NCBI GenBank assembly: GCA_037442205.1
Contig: JBBIQS010000007.1
Location: 1 to 64,000, forward strand
Length of the DNA: 64,000 nucleotides
Direction: 5' to 3'
From: JBBIQS01 sp037442205
GTDB lineage: Bacteria; Myxococcota; Myxococcia; Myxococcales; UBA5297
Shown here one piece after another: positions 46,915-54,824 of the stretch. The notes below the pieces were generated by a model. That model ran no database searches, was not told the origin of the DNA, and saw only the letters and a program-made list of their open reading frames with translations. Position 1 is the stretch's first letter, and every line of letters starts with the position of its first letter. The position numbers were made by a program, and so were the translations under genes.

Positions 46915-48168
46915 ATGAAGCGCGTCGCGATCGTGGGAGGCGGCATCGCCGGGCTGACCGCCGCCTTCCGGCTTCACCGGCACTGCGAGCTCACGCTCTT
47001 CGAGCGGTCGGGTCGGCTGGGCGGCAACGCCTACACGCACCTGACGCCGGAGGGCTATGGGGTCGACATCGCGGTCGCGGCGTTCGGCAAGGCCGGCTAC
47101 CAGCGCTTCTATCCGCTCCTCGAAGAACTGGGGATCCGGCCCAAGGGGAGCTGGGGCGCCTACGTCGCCTGCCACGACCTCGATACCAAGGACGGCCTCT
47201 ATTTCACCCCCGGGTTGAAGGGCCTCTTGGCGCAGAACTTCGCACTGCTGAATCCCAGGAAGATCAGGAGCTTGGTGGGCGTGCTGCGCGGGGTCGCCGA
47301 GGCTCAGGAGGCTCTGCGCCGGGGCGAGCTCGCCGAGGCGACGGTGGAGCAGTGGCTGGCCTCGGCGCCGCGTTTCGACGAGTCGGGGCGGATCGTGCTG
47401 CTGTGCGTGCTGGCGCTGCTGTCGTCGATGAGCGTGCCCGAGCTGCTGCAGGCGCCGGCATCGTTCTTCCTGCGAAAGCTCGAGGCCCACAGCGACGTGC
47501 TGTCGCCGAAGGCGGCCTATTCGGTGCGCTGCGTCGAGGGCGGGACCAAGAGGTACGTGGACGCGCTGGCCGATCGCTTCCGGGAGCGGATCGTCCTGCA
47601 CTCCGGAGTTCAGCGGGTCGTCCGGTCGAAGGATTCGGTCGTGGTCGTGGCGGGCTCAGGTGAGCAGCGCTTCGACGCGGTGATCTTCGGCTGCAACGCC
47701 GACCAGGCGCTGGCCCTGCTCGACGAGCCGACCGAGGCCGAGCGGCGGATCCTCGGCGCCTGGAAATACAAGGAAGGCCGCGTGGTACTGCACCGGGATC
47801 ATTCGAGTTTTCCGGTGCGGGACCTCACTCAGGCCTACACCTTCCTCTACACCAACCGGAACGGCCGGCTCGAAACCTCGGTGAACGGCGCGCTATGGCG
47901 GCTGCCCGGCGTCCCTTCGAGCTGCGACTACCTCAGCTCGCAGCATCCCAACTTCGAGATCCGGCCCGAGCTGATCGAGCTCTCGACCGTCCTGCGCACG
48001 CCGATCTTCGATGCCCAATCGCTGGCGGTGCAGCCGGAGCTCGATTCGCTGAACGGCGCGCGGCGGTCCTACTACTGCGGCAGCCACTTCGGCTTCGGTC
48101 TGCACGAGGACGCGGTGCGCTCGGCCGAGCGCTGCGCAGAGCTGGTAAGAGCCCAGATTCTCTCGTGA
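46915..48168 (+). CDS. FAD-dependent amine oxidase-like oxidoreductase (COG2907 type)
   Basis: A 417-aa NAD/FAD-binding protein. It starts with the dinucleotide motif VAIVGGGIAGLTAAFRL, followed by an FERSGRLGGNAYTH segment and, near the C-terminus, HFGFGLHEDAVRSAERCAEL, the FAD-binding end of the family. Such proteins are predicted desaturases or oxidoreductases acting on lipids or carotenoid-like molecules; the substrate is unknown. It is cytoplasmic or membrane-associated. Part of its 3' end (about 72 bp) is repeated at 49862-49933. Confidence 0.88.
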   Translation: MKRVAIVGGGIAGLTAAFRLHRHCELTLFERSGRLGGNAYTHLTPEGYGVDIAVAAFGKAGYQRFYPLLEELGIRPKGSWGAYVACHDLDTKDGLYFTPGLKGLLAQNFALLNPRKIRSLVGVLRGVAEAQEALRRGELAEATVEQWLASAPRFDESGRIVLLCVLALLSSMSVPELLQAPASFFLRKLEAHSDVLSPKAAYSVRCVEGGTKRYVDALADRFRERIVLHSGVQRVVRSKDSVVVVAGSGEQRFDAVIFGCNADQALALLDEPTEAERRILGAWKYKEGRVVLHRDHSSFPVRDLTQAYTFLYTNRNGRLETSVNGALWRLPGVPSSCDYLSSQHPNFEIRPELIELSTVLRTPIFDAQSLAVQPELDSLNGARRSYYCGSHFGFGLHEDAVRSAERCAELVRAQILS

Positions 48169-48205
48169 ATCCCGGTGCGCCCGGGCCGGCGCTCACGTCG
48201 GTCTC
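48134..48205. repeat. Direct repeat at the 3' end of the FAD gene
   Basis: GCGCAGAGCTGGTAAGAG... to ...CGTCGGTCTCG, matching 49862-49933 with roughly 80-85% identity. It spans the C-terminal codons (AELVRAQILS) and stop of the FAD gene and the following spacer. Confidence 0.7.
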
Positions 48206-48215
48206 GCTCCGCCTG

Positions 48216-49691
48216 CTAGAGGCAGCAGGCGATGCGCATCGAGGCGGTGCAGAAGGCGCTGTTGATCATCCGATCGGCTGCCTGCAGCATCGGGCCAATC
48301 TCGCTGGAACAGGCCATGCGGCCGGTCTGGCCGCACTGCCAGCCGTCGCAGTCGTCGATCACGCTGGCCGGATCCTGGCGGACGACGGTGGAGTACCAGA
48401 GGTTCTCGCCCCAGGTGTACGGGGTCAGGGCGCCGACTTGGAACGAGCGGCTGATCTCCTCGGCGCTGCAGATGTGCGCGGCGGCGTGGGCGCAGGTGGC
48501 CTCGCAGATGGCCTTGGTCGCCGGATAGCCCGTCAGCGCGCCAGAGCTGACGTTGCCGGTGGTGGCGTTGGCGCTCTTGCCGCAGTAGACCCCGCCGATG
48601 CTCATGGCAGTCGAGCCGTAAACCCGGATCAGCCGGCCGGTGGTGGAGAGGTCGGAGAGGGCGTTCACCACTACGCCGTCGCTCCCGCCTCCCTTCTGCA
48701 GGCGGGCGATCGCCTTCTGGATGGTGTAGTTGCCGCCCGAGGCGGTGATGGTCGCGGTGAGAGGCGCCGCGATCTTGAGGTGCGTGTCGTCTGTCACCGA
48801 GGCGACCTGCAGCGTCTGGCCCGCGACGACCAGGATGTCGCCCGAAACCACGTCGCTGTTGAAGGTGGTGGAGACGCCGGTGATGTCGCTCGATCCGGCG
48901 GTTCCCCCGATCCCGCCCGCGGCAGTGGTGAGCGCGGGATCTCCCTGGACCCGCAGCTTCGCCTTGTTCGCCGGCGGGACGCCCACGTTGAGGGTGCCGG
49001 AGACCGCCCCAGTGCCGCTGACGAAGAACGAGGCGGACTGGGCGGTGGCGGTGGCGTTGTTCCTCACGAAGTCGTTGCCGCTGGCCAGCTCGAAGTCGGA
49101 GACGGGATGGCCTGCCAGCGTCGCGGCGTCGATTCCCGAGGGCAGCGAGGACAGCGGCACGGTGCCGGAGAGCTGGGACGCCGGGAGCTTGCCCGAGCCG
49201 TCGACGATCGACGTCCCGCCGACGGTCACGGTGCCGCCGTTGCCGAGGCTGAGCCCGGAGCCGCTGAGGGTGGCGCCGCCGACGCTCACCGTCCCGCCGG
49301 TCACGGTGACGCTGCTGGCGCTCACCGTCCCGCCGGAGAGGTTGGTCGCCCACATCGCCCAGGCCACCGAGCCCACCTCCTGGCGCGGCAGCAGCTCGCT
49401 GCCGTCCACCTTCAACGACAGGTAGCGCGGGCTCGCCGAGAACAGATCGGCCGTGGCGCCCAGCTGCGTCGCGTAGTAGCCGTCGGAGAGCGCCAGGGTC
49501 TGGCTCTCGCTCCACAGGGCGGTGCCCCCGGTGGCCACGTCGTAGAGGGCGAACTCGAAGGTCTTGGTCCCGGATTCGGGCGACCCGTCGGCCTTGAGCA
49601 GGCGGCCCTGATATCCGAGCTTGTTGGGCGCCTGGGCGAGCGCGAGGGCGGGAACCAGCAGGAAGATGGCGAGGTGCGCGGTGAGCCGCAT
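48216..49691 (-). CDS. Secreted tail-fibre/collagen-like protein with Cys-rich C-terminus
   Basis: A 491-aa protein with a signal peptide (LAIFLLVPALALAQA). Near the start is KLGYQGRLLKADGSPESG, typical of bacterial tail-fibre-like secreted proteins. Glycine/serine/threonine-rich repeats follow (GGTVSVGGATLSGSGLSL). The C-terminal 110 residues are cysteine-rich (ICEATCAHAAAHICSAEE ... GWQCGQTGRMAC ... CTASMRIACCL). It may be an exported fibre or adhesin-like protein. GGAG at 5 nt precedes ATG 49691. It sits between two copies of the FAD-gene 3' end (48134 and 49862), hinting that it was inserted there. Confidence 0.8.
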   Translation of the reverse strand: MRLTAHLAIFLLVPALALAQAPNKLGYQGRLLKADGSPESGTKTFEFALYDVATGGTALWSESQTLALSDGYYATQLGATADLFSASPRYLSLKVDGSELLPRQEVGSVAWAMWATNLSGGTVSASSVTVTGGTVSVGGATLSGSGLSLGNGGTVTVGGTSIVDGSGKLPASQLSGTVPLSSLPSGIDAATLAGHPVSDFELASGNDFVRNNATATAQSASFFVSGTGAVSGTLNVGVPPANKAKLRVQGDPALTTAAGGIGGTAGSSDITGVSTTFNSDVVSGDILVVAGQTLQVASVTDDTHLKIAAPLTATITASGGNYTIQKAIARLQKGGGSDGVVVNALSDLSTTGRLIRVYGSTAMSIGGVYCGKSANATTGNVSSGALTGYPATKAICEATCAHAAAHICSAEEISRSFQVGALTPYTWGENLWYSTVVRQDPASVIDDCDGWQCGQTGRMACSSEIGPMLQAADRMINSAFCTASMRIACCL

Positions 49692-49861
49692 GGCTACTCC
49701 AGGGGCGAAGGTTGCGCCATTCTGAGGAGCGCCCCGCCGCCGCGTCAAATCGCCTCGGAACTGGCCGGGGGCCGCCACTTCGGCGCGGTGAAGAGCTGAA
49801 GCCCGGGTTCGCTACATCCAGGGAGGAGCCGGGCGGCACGGGGATGCGCTGGCTGATCGCC

Positions 49862-49933
49862 GCGCAGAACTGGTAAGCGCTCAGATTCTCTCGTGAATCC
49901 CGGTGCGCCGCCGCCCGCGCTCACTTCGGCTCG
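49862..49933. repeat. Direct repeat, second copy of FAD-gene 3' end
   Basis: GCGCAGAACTGGTAAGCG... to ...CACTTCGGCTCG. It encodes, in a plus frame, the remnant AELVSAQILS and a stop, as in the real FAD gene. It overlaps the stop of the next minus-strand gene. Confidence 0.7.
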
Positions 49934-52900
49934 AGGGCTCCCGCCGCGGGCGCGGCCGGGGAGACGGGCCGGGCGACGCCGGCCATGTCGGCGGTCACCT
50001 GGCCGCACCAGCTCGCCCCGGTGCCGTTGCAGGCGCCGGCGCCGCACTTGGCCAGCGAGGTGTCCAGTCCGATGGCGAAGGTCGCCGCCGCGCTCTTGAG
50101 CGGCAGCCAGGTGGCGTCGTCGAGGGTGTTGAAGTCGCCGTCGGCGTCCCAGCCCGGCGCGAACAGGTTCGCCAGCGGCGGGTTGGCCAGCGCGTTGCCC
50201 GAGGCATAGGCCGAGTGGCCGCACAGGAAGGTCTCGAACTCGGGGATGGCGTAGAGCGGGCTGCCGTTGTTCCAGTGCAGCATCAGGTTGGACGAGGCCT
50301 GGATCAGGTTGTTCTGGAAGGACCAGCTCTGACCGGAGGTGAGCTGCGCCAGCTTGCTGAACGTCCCCAGGAACAGGTTGTCCACGAAGCGCACCGACCC
50401 GATCCCGTTGATGAAAGTCAGCCCGTAGCCGCTGGGCAGGTTCAACCCGTCGGCGACGCCGAGGAAGGTGTTGTGCGCGAAGACCAGGTCGTTGGGGCCG
50501 CCGTACTGGTAGTACATCTGCACGCCGGTGCGCGAGTAGACCCCGCCGCCGGCGGAGATGAAGTTGTTGGAGATGCGCAGCGAGGTCCCGGACGGCGGCG
50601 TCGCCGACACCTGGACGCCCATCGATATCCGACTGCCCCGCCCTCCTTCGATGCGGTTGCCCTCGACGGTCCCGATGCCGGCGCTCAGATCGAGGCCCAG
50701 CGAGTTCTGGGTGTACGGGTCGAAGCGCCGATCGGGCCGGAACAGGTTGTCGCGCACCTCGAGATCCGGGCCGGTGCCGGTCGTCCGAAGCCCGACCGCG
50801 GTGGCGTCCAGCGGCGAGCCCGCCGCCGTCCGGCCTTCCACGCGGTTGCCGACCATCACCAGTTTGTTGGTCTGCGGGAAGCCGACGCGATAGCCGGAGT
50901 CAAAGGTGACGCCGATCGTGGCCCGGATCAGGGTGTTGGTGACCGTCAGCTTCGAGTCGACGTAGGGGCTCCAGGCCCGAATCCCGTAGTCGTTGGCGGC
51001 GTCGGTCGCCAGGCCGTAGAGCTCGCACGAGTCCACCACCTGCACCGCGTCCAGGCCGCTGTACACGGCGCAGGCCTTCTGGTTGGGCGCGCCGGGGTTG
51101 CTGCTGTAGATGCGGTCGTTGCTCAGCGTCACCGTCGCGCCGGCGTACTGAGGCCCGCCCCAGACCGTCCAGCCGTTGTCCAGGTAGACGCCGTAGCTCG
51201 ACTGCGTGACATCGAAGGCGGGAGGGATGAGGGTCACGCCGTCGACGGTGGAGCCCTTGGTGAAGGAGGGGGCGAAGACCACTGCCCGGGTGGGATCTCC
51301 GCGAGGGCCGACGCCTCCGGTGATGCGGGTCTCGTGGGCTGGCGGCGCCGAGCTGGCGCGCGGTCCGGGATCGCGTGAGGCGAAGTCCGCCGAGTAGCCG
51401 CCGAAGATCCGGACGTTGGAGCGCAGGGTGATGCCCTCGGGGTACTCGCCCTGGGTTACCAGCACGTCGAGGACGTCGGTGCCGTTGGCGAAGCTGAGCG
51501 CCTTGCCCACCGTGGCCAGGGGGCTGGTGCGCGACAGTCCGTCGTTGCTGTCCGAGCCGGCGGCGCTGACGTAGCGGACCCCGCCGCCGACCTGGAACTC
51601 GTCGCTGGTCACCCAGCTCGCCGGGGCGCAGCCTTGGACCACCGGCCGCACCCGCAGGCGGAAGCTCCCCGCCGCGCTCATCGCGCTGCTGGCCTTGCCG
51701 ACCGCCGGATTCCCCGAGACCTCGACCGCCGCCGCGGCCCAGGCCTCCGAGCCCGGCTGCGCGTCGGTGTCCACCTGGGCTTCGAACTTCGGCCAGAGGT
51801 AGGGGGAGAAGGTGAGCGTCGCCGTTCCGCCCAGGCCGATCGGGCGCCCCGCCGGCGCCGGCTGGATCAGCGGCGCCAGGCTCGCCGGCGAGGGCGAGTA
51901 CGGGACCGGCGCGCTCAGGAAGACGCCGTCGGCGTTGGCGGCCTCGTAGCGCATCGAGAACCGGTAGCTGTTGGCGGAAGCGAAGTCCGCGGCGGCCAGC
52001 GGGATGTCGGCGTTGAGCGCCACCGGGCTCGAGGGGATGGTCAGCTCGGCCGGGGTGCCGCCGGAGGGGCCGTCGAGCGCGGTGAAGCGCAGGGCGAGGG
52101 TCCCCTGATCCGGCGAGCTGTGGTGGAAGCTCCCCTTCTCGTCGGGGCACCACGAGGCGCCGGCCTCGGTGACGAACGGCACCCGGCGCGGGGACGAGTA
52201 GTTCGAGGAGCGGTCGAACCAGAAGAAGGCGAAGTCGTAGTCCACGCCCTCCTCCAGGTCGAGCAGCTTGACCTCGGTGCCGTGGATCACTGCCGCCACC
52301 ACCGCCGGGTTGGGCGAGGTGCCGGCGTCGGCTCCGGACTGGCCCGGCTGCGTGCTGCCCACCTTCTCGCCGGCGGCGTAGGCGACGCCATCGACCGGGA
52401 GATCGTTTTCCTGAGCGGTGCGGTCGAGCACCAGCTTGGCGCCGCGCTTGCGGACGATGAGCGCCCCCGCCAGATCGGAGTCGCTGGGGTTGTTCCAGGC
52501 GAGGTTGACCTGGGTGGCCGAGACGCGATCCACCCGCAGGCCGGCGGGGGAGGCCGGGGTCGGGGGGACGCTGTCGCGCCGGTCGGCGGAGGTGAAGCCG
52601 ATGCGAGTCTCCGAGTCGGTGGCCAGCGCCAGCCCGGCGGTGGCGACCTCGATCCCCGGGGCCAAGACCAGGGTGTAGCGCTGCAGCCCGTCGAGCTCGG
52701 CGCTGGGCTTGAGGAACACCGTCGAATCGACCGGCGAGGCCGAGGCGGTCAGCGGCACGGCCACCGGCTGCTCCCCGGGATGGTTGGCCACCCGGAGGAG
52801 CGTGGCGTGCGCGCCGACCGAGGCGGCATCGACCGGCCAGGTGAAGGCGACCACGAAGGTGGCGGTGGTCGAGACGTTCTTCTCGCCGTCGCCCGGGGAG

Positions 52901-53091
52901 ACAAAGGAGACCTGCTGGCGCGGGGGCATGGTGCCGTGGAGCAGGCACAGCCCCAGCTGCGGCTCGCAGTCCCGGCCCTCGGGGCAGTCGGCCTGCGTCT
53001 CGCAGTGGATCTTGGCGTCGTCGGGGAGCGCGGTGGAGACGCGGCAGGAGGCAGCCAGCACAGCCAGCAGCACGACGGAAATCCGATTCAC
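49921..53091 (-). CDS. Giant lipoprotein with Ig-like, FNIII and parallel beta-helix domains
   Basis: A 1056-aa protein with lipobox AASC (MNRISVVLLAVLAASC). Order: a Cys-rich start (CETQADCPEGRDCEP), an Ig-like Big_5 region (about 50-165, VSFVSPGDGEKNVSTTATF), a fibronectin III region (about 175-290, PAGLRVDRVSATQVNLAWN), then a large right-handed beta-helix (about 530-1000, with YVSAAGSDSNDGLSRTSPL and repeated N/D-rich turns). Such proteins are often secreted polysaccharide-binding or lyase-like, but no catalytic residues are assigned. GTG 53091 has AAAGG at 8 nt; the frame also opens at GTG 53100, which is too close to that site. Confidence 0.85.
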   Translation of the reverse strand: MNRISVVLLAVLAASCRVSTALPDDAKIHCETQADCPEGRDCEPQLGLCLLHGTMPPRQQVSFVSPGDGEKNVSTTATFVVAFTWPVDAASVGAHATLLRVANHPGEQPVAVPLTASASPVDSTVFLKPSAELDGLQRYTLVLAPGIEVATAGLALATDSETRIGFTSADRRDSVPPTPASPAGLRVDRVSATQVNLAWNNPSDSDLAGALIVRKRGAKLVLDRTAQENDLPVDGVAYAAGEKVGSTQPGQSGADAGTSPNPAVVAAVIHGTEVKLLDLEEGVDYDFAFFWFDRSSNYSSPRRVPFVTEAGASWCPDEKGSFHHSSPDQGTLALRFTALDGPSGGTPAELTIPSSPVALNADIPLAAADFASANSYRFSMRYEAANADGVFLSAPVPYSPSPASLAPLIQPAPAGRPIGLGGTATLTFSPYLWPKFEAQVDTDAQPGSEAWAAAAVEVSGNPAVGKASSAMSAAGSFRLRVRPVVQGCAPASWVTSDEFQVGGGVRYVSAAGSDSNDGLSRTSPLATVGKALSFANGTDVLDVLVTQGEYPEGITLRSNVRIFGGYSADFASRDPGPRASSAPPAHETRITGGVGPRGDPTRAVVFAPSFTKGSTVDGVTLIPPAFDVTQSSYGVYLDNGWTVWGGPQYAGATVTLSNDRIYSSNPGAPNQKACAVYSGLDAVQVVDSCELYGLATDAANDYGIRAWSPYVDSKLTVTNTLIRATIGVTFDSGYRVGFPQTNKLVMVGNRVEGRTAAGSPLDATAVGLRTTGTGPDLEVRDNLFRPDRRFDPYTQNSLGLDLSAGIGTVEGNRIEGGRGSRISMGVQVSATPPSGTSLRISNNFISAGGGVYSRTGVQMYYQYGGPNDLVFAHNTFLGVADGLNLPSGYGLTFINGIGSVRFVDNLFLGTFSKLAQLTSGQSWSFQNNLIQASSNLMLHWNNGSPLYAIPEFETFLCGHSAYASGNALANPPLANLFAPGWDADGDFNTLDDATWLPLKSAAATFAIGLDTSLAKCGAGACNGTGASWCGQVTADMAGVARPVSPAAPAAGALEPK

Positions 53092-53196
53092 GCCCGACAC
53101 CTTTCGCCGAAGCGGTCCCCAGCCGGCTCGGAAATGGGGAGGTAATGGCCGCGCGCCTCCACGGCACGCCTTTCGCCCCCCTCGACTCGAGGGTTC

Positions 53197-54267
53197 TCAG
53201 AATGCGCCGGTGACCCCGACGCCACCGCCGCCGGGAGCCACCATCAGCTGCGGCTTGAGCGCGGCGCCGTCGTCGCGCCAGTCGGTGAACAGGGCCTCGA
53301 CCACGCCCACCAGCAGCAGGCCGCCGGCCACGCCGTAGAGGACGTTGGCGCGGTTCGCCGAGGAGTTGGCGTTGGACTGGTAGGTCTTCAGCTCGGCGCT
53401 GCTGACCGGCTCGGTGAGCGAGCGCTGGGCGGCGGTGCGGAACTGCTCGGCGAAGCTGTTGGCCTGCATGCCGAACATGCCGCCGGCCGCGGCCGCGACG
53501 ATCGCCAGCGCGCCGGTGCCGAGCGTGGACCAGCGCGGCAGCGGCGGCGGGTTGAGACGGCGGATGCTGGCCTGATCGACCCCGCGGGTGCGCCCGGGCC
53601 TGAGCTCGCGGTCGGGGAAGAGCGCGGCGATGAGCGGGCCGACCATGGCCAGCACCTCCTCGCCGTCGCGCTTGTCGAACTTCTTGGTCTCCGAGCCGAC
53701 CACCTTGGCCTTGCGCAGGTTCATCCGGCGCATCGACAGCGTGTAGCTCGAGCCGATCAGCGTCAGCTGGGTGGTGAGGACGTCGTCGGCGCCGAGCGCG
53801 CCGCCGATCTCGGAGAGGCAGGACTCCTCGCTGCAGCCCAGCAGCTGGCGCTGGCGGTCGAACTCGAGCATCTCGCGGACTTCGTTCATGCCGATCGCCG
53901 CGACGCCCTCCAGCTTGCGCAGCTCGGGGACCAGGGCATCGAGGAAGGCGGCGAGCGCGCGCTCATCGACCTCGCCGTGCTTCGACGGCACGAGGACCGC
54001 GACCCGCAGGGCCTTGCGCTTGGGCTCCTCGGGGGCGGCGGCGCTGGCCGGAACCGGCGCCGGAGCTGAATCGGGGGCCGCGGCCGGGGGCGCCGCGGGC
54101 TCTGCCGCCGCGGGAGGGGCGGCGGGCGCCGGCGCCGGGGCTGGCGAAGCCTTGGGCGGTGCGGGCGGGACGGCCTTGGTCGGAGCGGGAGCGGCGCGCT
54201 TCCCCTTCGCGGCCGGGGCTGGGGCGGCCGCCAGGGCCAGCGCGAGGAGAGGAATTGCGAAAGTCAT
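53197..54267 (-). CDS. TolB/FlgO-like secreted protein with proline/alanine-rich linker
   Basis: A 356-aa protein. A signal peptide (MTFAIPLLALALAAAPAPAA) leads into a long Pro/Ala linker (about 20-95). A globular domain follows (about 98-225, LRVAVLVPSKHGEVDERALAAF, then CSEESCLSEIGGALGADDVL, LIGSSYTLSMRRMNL), seen widely in Myxococcota and resembling TolB N-domain/FlgO-like folds. Two hydrophobic segments lie near 247-265 and 306-325, so the C-terminus may be membrane-linked. Function unknown. It is on the minus strand next to the repeat-flanked defence module. Confidence 0.75.
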   Translation of the reverse strand: MTFAIPLLALALAAAPAPAAKGKRAAPAPTKAVPPAPPKASPAPAPAPAAPPAAAEPAAPPAAAPDSAPAPVPASAAAPEEPKRKALRVAVLVPSKHGEVDERALAAFLDALVPELRKLEGVAAIGMNEVREMLEFDRQRQLLGCSEESCLSEIGGALGADDVLTTQLTLIGSSYTLSMRRMNLRKAKVVGSETKKFDKRDGEEVLAMVGPLIAALFPDRELRPGRTRGVDQASIRRLNPPPLPRWSTLGTGALAIVAAAAGGMFGMQANSFAEQFRTAAQRSLTEPVSSAELKTYQSNANSSANRANVLYGVAGGLLLVGVVEALFTDWRDDGAALKPQLMVAPGGGGVGVTGAF

Positions 54268-54384
54268 GGATCGCCTGCCTGGAAGGTCGAGTGCTCGCAG
54301 AGGATAGCCGGCAGGGGCCGCCGGGTTCAAAGGGCGGCGCGACGTCGGTACTGCGCCGGGACAAGGAGCGCCTCGTCCCGCGGC

Positions 54385-54588
54385 TTGGAGGCCTCGGGCG
54401 CTTTGGTCCGCCGCCCACCAAGTCCCTGGAGCAATCCCGGCTGGACCGACCACGACCGCGAGCAGCGCCGCGCCTGCCTGAAGCTCACCCCTCGCCAGCG
54501 CCTGGATTGGCTCTGGCAAGCACGGCTCTTCGCGGCGCGCGCCGAGGAGGTCCGCCGGCGCGGCAGCGAAAACCCCAGCAATCAGTAG
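54385..54588 (+). pseudogene. Partial copy of the small LTPRQRLDWL protein gene
   Basis: The frame reads GWTDHDREQRRACLKLTPR, then RLDWLWQARLFAARAEE and ends ...GSENPSNQ, almost the same as the intact gene at 58411-58584. The original N-terminus (MADTKDNS) is replaced here by an unrelated MEASGALVRRPPSP, so the copy has lost its own start. It is part of a 203-bp direct repeat (54433-54635) that flanks the methyltransferase module. Confidence 0.65.
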
Positions 54589-54635
54589 AGCCTGAGCAGC
54601 CGGGCCTTGCACTTGATCTGCGGATGGGTCGGGTC
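54433..54635. repeat. Left 203-bp direct repeat flanking the methyltransferase module
   Basis: Bases 54433-54635 match 58429-58631 with about 12 mismatches and no gaps. The copy holds the end of the small gene and the tail of the TonB gene (antisense). A short match continues at 54642-54656 against 58731-58745 after an apparent deletion of about 90 bases in the left copy. Confidence 0.85.
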
Positions 54636-54824
54636 AACGGCCTTGAGCTTGCGCCAAGGGCTCGGATTCGTCGCCTCCCGACGCGCGATGTCAGACGCGC
54701 CTGGTACGGTACGCCTGTTCAGCCGCTGGCCCGCGGTAGATATTGCCCGCAGTCATCCTCGACCAGGCGCGCCATCCAGCCTGTTCAAAGTGTCAGCATT
54801 CCGATTGATCGGACCTGGGAATCC

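Noticed and set aside
46102..47601. Minus-strand 499-codon frame extending upstream of the 222-aa lipoprotein
   Set aside because: The upstream part overlaps the FAD gene on the other strand and is glutamine/arginine-rich. The lipoprotein signal at 46770 marks the true start.
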